Positions 8,971 through 15,787 of a stretch of DNA of 42,590 nt are shown piece after piece; within the stretch, counting starts at the first letter, position 1, and every line of letters starts with the position of its first letter. This stretch comes from a bacterium (lineage in GTDB: Bacteria; Zhuqueibacterota; QNDG01; JAFGCO01), in the NCBI GenBank assembly GCA_016930535.1, contig JAFGGN010000057.1:1-42590 (forward strand). Direction: 5' to 3'. The notes under the pieces are model-generated. The model was not told the origin of the DNA. It did no database searches and saw only the letters and a program-made list of their open reading frames with translations. A program made the translations under genes and the position numbers.

Positions 8971-9348
8971 AGTCGGGATATGCCTGTATTTTAAATGACA
9001 ATTTTATTTCAATCATTTTAAAAACAGTGGTGTCTCGACAATATTCATAAAGATTACGCAACATTCATTATTAATTGTCAAATTTAATGAGCAGACACCA
9101 AAATATCAATATATTATTTATGTAACCATTCGAAAAAACAGCAAATATTGCATTTATTGTGGAATGGAAATCCAAAGGGCTGTTCCTCTTTTTTTGTGGT
9201 AAAGGAGCAATCCGGACCTCATGCCGCGTCAGCGGCAATGCCACTTTAGTGGCACGAGGTTCTGAGAGCGTGTGCGAGCGAATGCGAGCACCGTACATTA
9301 GTTTTGTCCCTATTTCCAGCCGATAGAGGTTTTTAATGCTCATTTTTT
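8971..9348. other. Gene-free stretch with structured DNA
   Basis: No convincing gene is seen. The left part is A+T-rich and probably holds the promoter of the SGNH gene. The right part holds the double-hairpin palindrome at 9216-9260 and a TGCGAGC direct repeat (two copies three bases apart at about 9273-9289). It abuts the integrase remnant and looks like debris of a mobile or repetitive element. Confidence 0.5.
9216..9260. repeat. Three-way-junction palindrome (two hairpins inside an outer stem)
   Basis: Outer arms ACCTC (9216-9220) and GAGGT (9256-9260) enclose two perfect adjacent hairpins: TGCCGC/GCGGCA with loop GTCA (9222-9237) and TGCCAC/GTGGCA with loop TTTA (9239-9254). One base separates the hairpins. 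This cloverleaf-like design is seen directly. It may be a dispersed repeat, an element end recognised as single-stranded DNA, or a structured RNA. Confidence 0.6.
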
Positions 9349-9640
9349 ATTAGAATGCACAGTGGCGATCTGATCCGGCTTCAATGGGAAGATATCGAAT
9401 TTCAAATGGGATTCATCCTGATCCGGAATCCAAGGGGCGGGAAATGACGGTCCTTTCCCTGAATGATACAGCCAGGGACATGCTTTCCAGTCATCCCGAA
9501 ATAGACAGCCTCTTTGTATTCCACGGGCGTAACGGCAAACAGAGAACCGACGCCAAACGCCAGTTAAGACGAATATGTGATCGGGCCAGACTGCCGCCCG
9601 ACTTTCGCCCATTACACGGCATCCGGCATTTCTTTCGATT
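9349..9640 (+). pseudogene. Tyrosine recombinase (phage integrase) remnant
   Basis: Two overlapping frames together encode the middle of a tyrosine recombinase catalytic domain. Frame one has RMHSGDLIRLQWEDIEF and FILIRNPRGGK, then a stop; a one-frame shift continues with EMTVLSLNDTARDML, LFVFHGRNG and FRPLHGIRHFF, the HxxR box of the family. The N-terminal core-binding domain, the first catalytic Arg block and the catalytic Tyr are missing, so it is dead. The 3' end runs into an antisense ferredoxin fragment, marking a recombination junction around 9612-9640. Confidence 0.7.
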
Positions 9641-9743
9641 TTACATCAGCGATATTTTCTTCGTTTATCTCGAATATATCCGGACATATTGATACACAGA
9701 GGCCGCAACCGATACATGCATCCCGGTTGATATTGACTTTCAT
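9612..9743 (-). pseudogene. Truncated 4Fe-4S ferredoxin
   Basis: From the ATG at 9741-9743 the minus strand encodes 43 residues beginning MKVNINRDACIGCGLC, with the cluster-binding C10-x2-C13-x2-C16-x3-C20-P motif of bacterial ferredoxins and PDIFEINEEN after it. Family members of this type run to about 60-65 residues and end with another cysteine-proline pair; here the frame stops at PDAV, inside sequence that also encodes the integrase HGIRH box in the opposite direction. It is therefore a ferredoxin cut by the same rearrangement. A short product is still possible, but it lacks the fourth-ligand region needed to close a cluster in the usual way. Confidence 0.6.
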
Positions 9744-9887
9744 GGAATTGTCCTATCCGAATTTTTACAGTGTATCGTCAAGAATTTTAACTTTTCAGTG
9801 CATGCAACCATTCAAATTGATTGAAAAAGCCTTGACCGGGATCAAGAAAACCGTATTTTATCTAAGAGTATCAGGTTTTATAGAAGA

Positions 9888-11120
9888 ATGAAACCGGAGT
9901 CAACCATGGATGCTTCACAAAAAGACAAGCAGGAGGTCCTCAAGCAAATCATCAGGGATTTGCATGCAGGCGTACCTGCTGCAGAACTGCAAAAAACATT
10001 TGCGGGGATCGTTAAAAATACGTCGCCCGAAGAGATCGCGAATATGGAGAATGCGCTGATCCGCGAAGGATTCCCGCCCGAGGAGATACAGCGTCTTTGC
10101 GATGTTCATGTGCAGGTTTTCGAAAAATCTCTGTCCAAAGTCGGCAAACCCAGTAAAATTCCCGGCCATCCCGTTCATACATTTCTTGCAGAAAATAAGG
10201 AAACCAAAAAACAGCTTAAGGGATTGAGCAAACGGGCCGGCAAGCTTAAAAAGGGGAAGGGATCTGAAAAACAGATTTCCGAATTTAAATCCGACTGGGA
10301 AAAATTCAAGGAGATTGAAAAGCATTATGCCCGCAAGGAAAATCAGCTGTTTCCGGCCCTGGAAGCGGTCCATTTTACGGGCCCGACTCAGGTCATGTGG
10401 GGAAAGCATGACGAGATCAGGGAGAAACTGAAAGAAACGGAAAAGCGCTTCAAGGAAAAAAAGTGGCCTGAGTTCGGAAAATCGTTCAAGTCGCTCGAAT
10501 CGGCCATAAAGAAAATGATTTTCCTTGAAGAAAAGATCCTCTATCCGGCTTCCGCCCGCAAGCTGAACGAGAAATCCTGGGCGGAAATCAAGCTGGGCGA
10601 ATCCGAAATCGGCTATGCATGGGTGGAACCATCCGGTATGTATGATGCCAGGATAGCCAAAACCATGGAATCCGGTTCAGGACAAAACATCTCTGGACCA
10701 AAATATGAAGGAGGAGATATGGTTTCGTTGTCTCAAGGTCAACTGAGTCCCGGGCAGATTGACCTCCTGCTTAAAAATCTGCCCTTTGACGTGACGTTCG
10801 TGGACGAAAATGATACGGTCCGGTATTACAGCGATACCGCACACCGGATTTTTCCCCGCAGTCCCGGCATTATCGGGCGACAAGTTCAGAACTGTCATCC
10901 TCCGAAAAGTGTGCATGTGGTCGAGGATATCATTCAGAGCTTCCGGGATAAGAAGAAGGACGTGGCCGAGTTCTGGATTCAGGTCAACGGGCAGTTTGTT
11001 CACATCCGGTATTTTCCGCTTTATGACGAAGCCGGCAGCTACAGGGGCGTGATTGAAGTCTCGCAGGAGATTTCCGGCATCCGGAAACTTGAGGGGGAAA
11101 GAAGAATATTGGACTGGTAA
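9888..11120 (+). CDS. DUF438 / hemerythrin-HHE / PAS protein
   Basis: A 410-residue cytoplasmic protein in three parts: DUF438 (about residues 10-90), a hemerythrin-type HHE four-helix domain (about 92-225) with candidate iron ligands in HPVHTFLAEN, EKHYARKENQLFP, MWGKHDEIR and FLEEKILYP, and a C-terminal PAS domain (about 287-400) with FVDENDTVRYYS and IRYFPLYDEAGSYRGVIEVSQ. Such proteins are thought to sense O2 or NO. It ends three bases before nrfH, so it is probably co-transcribed with nrfHA and may sense a nitrogen oxide or redox state for that pathway (inference). The start could also be the second ATG at 9906. Confidence 0.85.
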   Translation: MKPESTMDASQKDKQEVLKQIIRDLHAGVPAAELQKTFAGIVKNTSPEEIANMENALIREGFPPEEIQRLCDVHVQVFEKSLSKVGKPSKIPGHPVHTFLAENKETKKQLKGLSKRAGKLKKGKGSEKQISEFKSDWEKFKEIEKHYARKENQLFPALEAVHFTGPTQVMWGKHDEIREKLKETEKRFKEKKWPEFGKSFKSLESAIKKMIFLEEKILYPASARKLNEKSWAEIKLGESEIGYAWVEPSGMYDARIAKTMESGSGQNISGPKYEGGDMVSLSQGQLSPGQIDLLLKNLPFDVTFVDENDTVRYYSDTAHRIFPRSPGIIGRQVQNCHPPKSVHVVEDIIQSFRDKKKDVAEFWIQVNGQFVHIRYFPLYDEAGSYRGVIEVSQEISGIRKLEGERRILDW

Positions 11121-11129
11121 GGAGTGTGG

Positions 11130-11591
11130 TTGAAGAAAGGTGTGAAAAATACAATAGGACTGATGGCAGTCATTGGAATGGGCGTCCTGGCCGGAGCGGG
11201 AGGATTTACGTTCTTCTATGCCAGAGGAACGTCCTATTTCCTGGATGATCCCAGGGCATGTAAAAACTGTCATGTCATGCGCGGGCAGTTTGACGGCTGG
11301 AACCGGTCGAGTCACCATGCAGTCGCCACATGCAACAGCTGCCATACACCCAAGAATATTGTCGGGAAATATGCAACCAAGGCAATCAACGGCTGGAATC
11401 ACAGCGCCGCCTTTACAACCGGTCATTTCGATGAGAATATAGAGATTCACGATTTCAATGCCGGAATCGCTCATGACAATTGTGTTCGCTGCCATGAAGA
11501 GGTGATATCCAGGATGACAGCCAATGCCTGGCCTGAGAAGGTGGACTGCGTTCACTGTCACGGGAATGTGGGGCATAACAACAAATTTTAA
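11130..11591 (+). CDS. nrfH: NrfH, membrane tetrahaem quinol-oxidising subunit of nitrite reductase
   Basis: A small NapC/NirT-family cytochrome of about 153 residues with one N-terminal membrane anchor (about residues 6-28) and four CxxCH haem sites: CKNCH, CNSCH, CVRCH and CVHCH. NrfH takes electrons from menaquinol and passes them to NrfA at the periplasmic face. The longest frame begins at GTG 11124, but its GGAG would then overlap the start codon; the TTG at 11130 sits 5 bases after GGAG and is preferred. It follows the DUF438 gene almost without a gap and precedes nrfA by 40 bases. Confidence 0.9.
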   Translation: MKKGVKNTIGLMAVIGMGVLAGAGGFTFFYARGTSYFLDDPRACKNCHVMRGQFDGWNRSSHHAVATCNSCHTPKNIVGKYATKAINGWNHSAAFTTGHFDENIEIHDFNAGIAHDNCVRCHEEVISRMTANAWPEKVDCVHCHGNVGHNNKF

Positions 11592-11631
11592 AAAACTATC
11601 TGTTTAAAATATTGACAGATTGGAGTGGCAT

Positions 11632-12927
11632 ATGACTGAATCGAGCAGATGGGATAAAAAGCGGATCTATGTGATCGTGTTCCTTGCTTCTGTACTGGGG
11701 ACCGTTCTCATTCTTCTGCTTCTGTTCAACATTTACGACAGAAAACAGGAAGGCAGGGTGTCTCCCGTTCAAATAACCGGGATTTCCGAGAATGAAATCG
11801 ATCCGGAGGTGTGGGGCCAAAATTTCCCCTTCGAATACGAGACATTTAAAAGGACACAGGAAGACTACGGGAAAACAAAGTACGGCGGTTCGACACCCTA
11901 CAGTAAACTGGAGAGGTACCCTGCGATGAAACGGCTCTGGGCCGGTTATTCCTTCGGTAAGGACCATAATGAAGAAAGAGGTCACTACTATGCAGCCATC
12001 GACCAGGCCAATACGCTCCGTACGCAAATCGTGGATCAGCCGGGCGCCTGCGCGAATTGTCATGCGGCGGAAGCGCCGGGACTGATCCGGGAAATGGGAT
12101 GGGAGACTTTCAATGCAACGCCCTATAACGATCTGAAACCGAAACTGATGACCGGGTCGTCCTGCTCCGATTGTCATGATCCGTCGACCATGGATTTACG
12201 CATCACGCGGCCCGCATTCAAATTTGCGATGCAGGAGGCGGGTGTCGACCTTTCCAGGGCAACCCGGCAGGAGATGCGGTCCTATGTATGCGGGCAGTGT
12301 CATGTGGAATATTATTTCAAGGGTAAAAACAAGGTTTTGACCTTTCCATGGAGCCGGGGAAGAAATATAGACAGTATCGAGGTCCATTATGACACCTATG
12401 CGTTCAACGACTGGATTCATTCGGAGACCGGGGCTCCGATGCTCAAGATGCAGCATCCGGAATTCGAATTATGGGGCACCGGCATTCATGCGGCCTCCGG
12501 TGTCTCCTGCGCGGACTGCCATATGCCCTATATCCGGCGGGGAAGTATCAAGATTTCCGATCACTGGATTCGCAGCCCGCTCCAGAATCCGAATGCTTCC
12601 TGCCAGACCTGCCATCATATCACACAGGAAGAGTTGGAAGAGCGTGTGCTCACCATTCAGGACAGGACAGCCGGATTGCTTCGCCGGAGCGAAGAAGCCA
12701 TTTTGGATGCAATGGACGCTATTAAAACCGCCAGGGATTCCGGGATCGGTCAGGAGAAACTGGACCGGGCGTTGACCCTGCACCGCCGGGCCCAGATGCG
12801 CTGGGACTTCGTGTCCTCTGAAAACAGCACCGGTTTCCACAGCAGCCAGGAAGCGGCCCGGATTTTAGCTGAATCGATCGATATGGCCAGGCAGGCTCAG
12901 ATTGCAGTCATGCAGGTTAATAACTAG
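11632..12927 (+). CDS. nrfA: NrfA, ammonia-forming pentahaem cytochrome c nitrite reductase
   Basis: A 431-residue periplasmic enzyme held by an uncleaved N-terminal helix (about residues 11-33); it reduces nitrite to ammonium with six electrons supplied by NrfH. Five haem sites are visible: CANCH, CSDCH, CGQCH, CADCH and CQTCH. The first, active-site haem motif (12049-12063) is CxxCH, not the CxxCK of the E. coli enzyme, placing it in the His-ligated NrfA type. Other signature segments are CHVEYYF (catalytic Tyr region) and KMQHPEFELW with GIHA (calcium site and catalytic His region). The ATG at 11632 has GGAG 7 bases upstream; an in-frame TTG at 11620 is rejected. Confidence 0.93.
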   Translation: MTESSRWDKKRIYVIVFLASVLGTVLILLLLFNIYDRKQEGRVSPVQITGISENEIDPEVWGQNFPFEYETFKRTQEDYGKTKYGGSTPYSKLERYPAMKRLWAGYSFGKDHNEERGHYYAAIDQANTLRTQIVDQPGACANCHAAEAPGLIREMGWETFNATPYNDLKPKLMTGSSCSDCHDPSTMDLRITRPAFKFAMQEAGVDLSRATRQEMRSYVCGQCHVEYYFKGKNKVLTFPWSRGRNIDSIEVHYDTYAFNDWIHSETGAPMLKMQHPEFELWGTGIHAASGVSCADCHMPYIRRGSIKISDHWIRSPLQNPNASCQTCHHITQEELEERVLTIQDRTAGLLRRSEEAILDAMDAIKTARDSGIGQEKLDRALTLHRRAQMRWDFVSSENSTGFHSSQEAARILAESIDMARQAQIAVMQVNN

Positions 12928-13045
12928 TATTGGTATGCCATTTATAAACACAGGAAGATCTAAAGTTGCAAACAAACGACAATTTTGGAAATATTCGGAT
13001 TAATTTGCCCTCTGAGTGGGGGACTGTTAAAAAAGGACATCAACA

Positions 13046-13405
13046 ATGCAAAAGATCCTGATCATTATTAATGACGCTCCTTACGGTACAGAAAAAGCGT
13101 ATAATGCCTTACGGATGGCGATGACACTCCAAAAGGAATACAGTGAAGAAACAGAAGTAAAAATATTTTTATTGGCTGATGGGGCGTTTTGCGGCTTGCC
13201 GAACCAAGATACTCCAACGGGTTATTATAATATCGGACGAATGTTAAAATCGATTATAAGCAATGGAGGCGAAGTAAAGAGTTGCGGCGGTTGTTCGAAG
13301 GCACGCGGGATTGACACCCTTGAATTCATTGAAGGTGTTGAATTGAGTAATATGGCTGAATTTGCAAAATGGATAGTCGAGTGTAATAAGGTTTTGACCT
13401 TTTAA
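13046..13405 (+). CDS. DsrE/DsrF-like sulfurtransferase-family protein
   Basis: A 119-residue single-domain protein with the DsrE fold pattern: KILIIINDAPYGTEKAYNALRMA at the start, a VKIFLLADGAFCGLPN strand-loop, and a C-terminal GGEVKSCGGCSKARGI with clustered cysteines, which in this family carry persulfide sulfur or sense redox state. It lies 118 bases after nrfA on the same strand; co-transcription is possible but not required. The start is supported by a GGA site 9 bases upstream. Substrate partner unknown. Confidence 0.8.
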   Translation: MQKILIIINDAPYGTEKAYNALRMAMTLQKEYSEETEVKIFLLADGAFCGLPNQDTPTGYYNIGRMLKSIISNGGEVKSCGGCSKARGIDTLEFIEGVELSNMAEFAKWIVECNKVLTF

Positions 13406-13699
13406 ATCGACCGAGGTGGGGCGGACTTACACAAACCGATCCAAGCTGCTGTTCAACGAGCAGGTACTGGAAAATGTGTTTAAACTAAGATTCGGATAAA
13501 TGGAAAGTCCCTGTGTGGAGTTTATACGTCAGATTACGAAGTGATTCTTTTACTTTACAGCATTATTTTCCATACAGAAATGTAAATTATATGAATCGTT
13601 TCGCTATTGAATATGAAGACCGGTTCCCAATTCAATGAAAAAAGCATTTGCACAAAATGATTTACAGAGTCCACAATCCTCTTATTCCATTCTCGGTGG
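13406..13699. other. Intergenic stretch with possible gene debris
   Basis: No intact gene. A short frame ending at about 13499 (SKLLFNEQVLENVFKLRFG then stop) has the look of a protein C-terminus and may be a leftover of an unrecognised gene. The rest is A+T-rich and leads into the TolC remnant. Confidence 0.3.
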
Positions 13700-13962
13700 C
13701 TGTGCTTGGAACTTCGGTGCTCATCAGCCGGAAGGAGGGGGAACCGCAGGAATGGATGGCCTCCGCGGAGGCCGTCCTGAAAACGGCCAGGCGGGGTTTC
13801 GAAATTGCCGAGGTGACGGCTTACAACGGCCTGGCGACCCAGCTGCAGCTCAAGGATGCCGGGGTGGGGTATGATCAGGCCATGCTGAACCATTATGCGG
13901 CGATTTACGATTATCTGGACGCCTGTATCGACTGGGAACTGGCCACCGGAATAAGCAATTAA
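13700..13962 (+). pseudogene. TolC-type outer-membrane efflux protein, C-terminal remnant
   Basis: The last ~75 codons (AEAVLKTARRGFEIAEV, NGLATQLQLKDAGVGYDQA, YAAIYDYLDACIDWELATG) match the end of the coiled-coil repeat of outer-membrane efflux proteins, where 'G.atqleLldAq..l..A..nyl.A.ydYl.a...le.A.G' is the rule. The intact protein has over 400 residues with a signal peptide; here only the last fifth is present, and the frame upstream (from an ATG at 13648) has no export signal or channel sequence. No matching membrane-fusion or pump gene is nearby. I read it as a decayed remnant rather than a working gene. Confidence 0.55.
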
Positions 13963-14086
13963 TCGTTGTTTTCCCTGTTTAATTGGTTTAATTTGTTGTG
14001 TCCGCCTTTCACCGGCCCGTCCGGCGGACCGGGCGGAATCGGAATAACGGACAAGAAAGCGGATCCATTGAACCGGAGCCGAAAAA

Positions 14087-14731
14087 ATGCCGAAAACCGG
14101 TGCATTCGATAAATTTTCCGGAGAATATGAAGCGTGGTTCGACCGGAACATCTGGGCCTATCGCTCGGAATTAAAGGCTGTCCGGCAGATGCTTCCGGCC
14201 CGGGGGGAGGGCCTCGAGATCGGTGTCGGTTCCGGGCAGTTTGCCGGGCCACTGGGTATACGGACCGGGATCGATCCATCCCCCAAAATGGCGGAACTCG
14301 CCCGGAAAAAAGGAATCGGGGTCATGGACGGGGTTGCGGAATCGCTGCCGTTCAGGGACGGCTGTTTCGACTATGCACTCATGGTGACCGCCATCTGTTT
14401 CATCGATGATCCGGATCTGGCGTTTCGCGAGGCGAACCGGGTTCTCAGGCCCGGAGGAACATTGGTTGTGGGATTCGTCGACCGGGACAGTGATCTGGGC
14501 CGGGAATATCTCGAAAAAAAACACCGGAGCCGGTTTTACCGGGACGCAGTTTTTTATTCCGGAGACGAAGTCGTGAATCTGTTCGAATCCGCGGATTTTA
14601 CGGACGTCGACAGTATTCAGACACTGTTTCACGGACTGGGGGGTGCGCGTTCTGTCGAACCGCCGGTCGACGGCCGGGGCAGGGGATCCTTTGTCGTCAT
14701 ACGCGGCCGAAAAAAGATCCCGGCCGGATGA
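14087..14731 (+). CDS. Class I SAM-dependent methyltransferase (Methyltransf_11 type)
   Basis: A 214-residue soluble methyltransferase. The SAM-binding motif I is GLEIGVGSGQFAGPLG (about residues 41-56), then GIDPSPKMAELARKKG for the second strand, GVAESLPFRDGCFDYALM for motif II and the RVLRPGGTLVVGFVD post-motif. The C-terminal part is short and gives no hint of substrate. It lies between the TolC remnant and the thioredoxin-like gene on the same strand and could be transcribed with the latter (40 bases apart). Confidence 0.85.
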   Translation: MPKTGAFDKFSGEYEAWFDRNIWAYRSELKAVRQMLPARGEGLEIGVGSGQFAGPLGIRTGIDPSPKMAELARKKGIGVMDGVAESLPFRDGCFDYALMVTAICFIDDPDLAFREANRVLRPGGTLVVGFVDRDSDLGREYLEKKHRSRFYRDAVFYSGDEVVNLFESADFTDVDSIQTLFHGLGGARSVEPPVDGRGRGSFVVIRGRKKIPAG

Positions 14732-14770
14732 TGGGCATCATATGAAATCATCATTTTTTAAGGAGCAGCC

Positions 14771-15121
14771 ATGTTAAACACCAATCTGAAGCACCTGGAA
14801 ACCGATGCGGACACGCAGAAGGCCCTGAGTGAAAATGAAAATGTGATGATCTGCTGCGGGCGCATGGGCCCCATGTGCATTCCCGTGTATATCGAGATGG
14901 AAAGGCTGGAGAAGGATTATCCCCATGTGGCTTTCAGGGACCTGGAATTCGATTCGGCCGCGGCCGATTTTATTAAAAACCTGCCCGAATGTACCGGTTT
15001 CATGGGATTGCCGTTTACGGTCTATTTTAAAAACGGACAGGCCGTGGCCGCGACCACGAGCACGCAGAGCCGCGAGGAAATCGTCGAAAACCTGGACCGG
15101 GAATTCGGAAAACCCGGATAA
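14771..15121 (+). CDS. Thioredoxin-like protein with atypical active site
   Basis: A 116-residue thioredoxin-fold protein. The usual WCGPC is replaced by ICCGRMGPMCIPVY, so the N-terminal cysteine pair and the later Cys are spaced differently from CxxC. The rest fits the fold: HVAFRDLEFDSAAADFI, the GLPFTVYFKNGQAV cis-proline region and an EEIVENLDREF final helix. A strong AGGAG site precedes the ATG. Likely a cytoplasmic redox or thiol-transfer protein; partner unknown. It is the last plus-strand gene before a convergent pair. Confidence 0.75.
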   Translation: MLNTNLKHLETDADTQKALSENENVMICCGRMGPMCIPVYIEMERLEKDYPHVAFRDLEFDSAAADFIKNLPECTGFMGLPFTVYFKNGQAVAATTSTQSREEIVENLDREFGKPG

Positions 15122-15222
15122 ACGTCTGATCCGATCCGGTTGAGCCTGCTGTGATGAAGCGTTTTGGCGGGGAACCGGTCCCCCGGTTCAGCATGTCCCG
15201 GTATTTTCAGGCATGAAAACAA

Positions 15223-15255
15223 AAGGGCCTGCCCGTTCCGAACAGGGAGGCCCTT
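15223..15255 (-). terminator. Intrinsic terminator between convergent genes
   Basis: Arms AAGGGCCT and AGGCCCTT, with inner CCC/GGG, form a G+C-rich hairpin. On the minus strand it is followed by TTTGTTTT, a good terminator for the TonB receptor/PstS-like pair; in the plus direction the downstream run is weaker but it may also stop the thioredoxin transcript. Confidence 0.7.
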
Positions 15256-15335
15256 ATCAATTATAAAATGATTGTTTTACAAAGTGCCGTTACACAGGCG
15301 TCTGATGAATTGAGCCAGGAGGCCAGGGGCACATG

Positions 15336-15776
15336 TCATTGCACCTGGATCACCTTCACATTAAATCCTTCCGTACCGGCCGATCCCGAAATATATCCGA
15401 TGGCACCCGCATTGCCGGCGACATACTCGAGCACTTCCTTATCCGACGACAGCCTGACGGGCGGCGTATCCCGGCCCGAATAGATCCGGGTGCACCAGTA
15501 GGAATTGACGGCATCACCCGACTTGTTCAGAATGATGTCACAGAAGGCTTCATGTGTTTTCGATTTGAACACCTGGTCCACCGGTATGATGCCCGATCCG
15601 TTCTGCCATGTGTCCTTGTTTTTCTTCATGAATATGTCGGAGACTTCCTTTTTGGTCAGAGAAGACACGGAATTCCCCTGATTCACGATCACTTTTACCG
15701 CACCACTCTGCGCCATCAGCGGGAGGCAAAATATAAAAAGCAGGAAAAATACAAGTAATGTCTTTTGTGTATTCAT
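15336..15776 (-). CDS. Small PstS-like phosphate-type binding protein
   Basis: A 146-residue exported protein: signal peptide (residues 1-22, ending LMAQS) and one PstS-like periplasmic-binding domain with VIVNQGNSVSSLTKKEVSDIFMKK, FCDIILNKSGDAVNSYW and a C-terminal EYVAGNAGAIGYISGS, the classic 'V..n.gaIGYv' end of this fold. It is half the length of a transport-type PstS, and no permease or ATPase genes follow. It starts 11 bases after the TonB receptor gene, with an AGGAGG site straddling the receptor stop, so it is translated from the same mRNA and probably serves that receptor. Confidence 0.8.
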   Translation of the reverse strand: MNTQKTLLVFFLLFIFCLPLMAQSGAVKVIVNQGNSVSSLTKKEVSDIFMKKNKDTWQNGSGIIPVDQVFKSKTHEAFCDIILNKSGDAVNSYWCTRIYSGRDTPPVRLSSDKEVLEYVAGNAGAIGYISGSAGTEGFNVKVIQVQ

Positions 15777-15787
15777 GGTCTGGCCTC

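Noticed and set aside
9071..9343. Minus-strand open frame of 90 codons over the cloverleaf palindrome
   Set aside because: It runs through the palindrome and direct repeats, has low-complexity ends and no ribosome site I trust. The frame is more likely a by-product of the repeat.
10677..11576. 299-codon minus-strand open frame
   Set aside because: It is antisense to the DUF438 protein and NrfH, which have clear domains and haem motifs.
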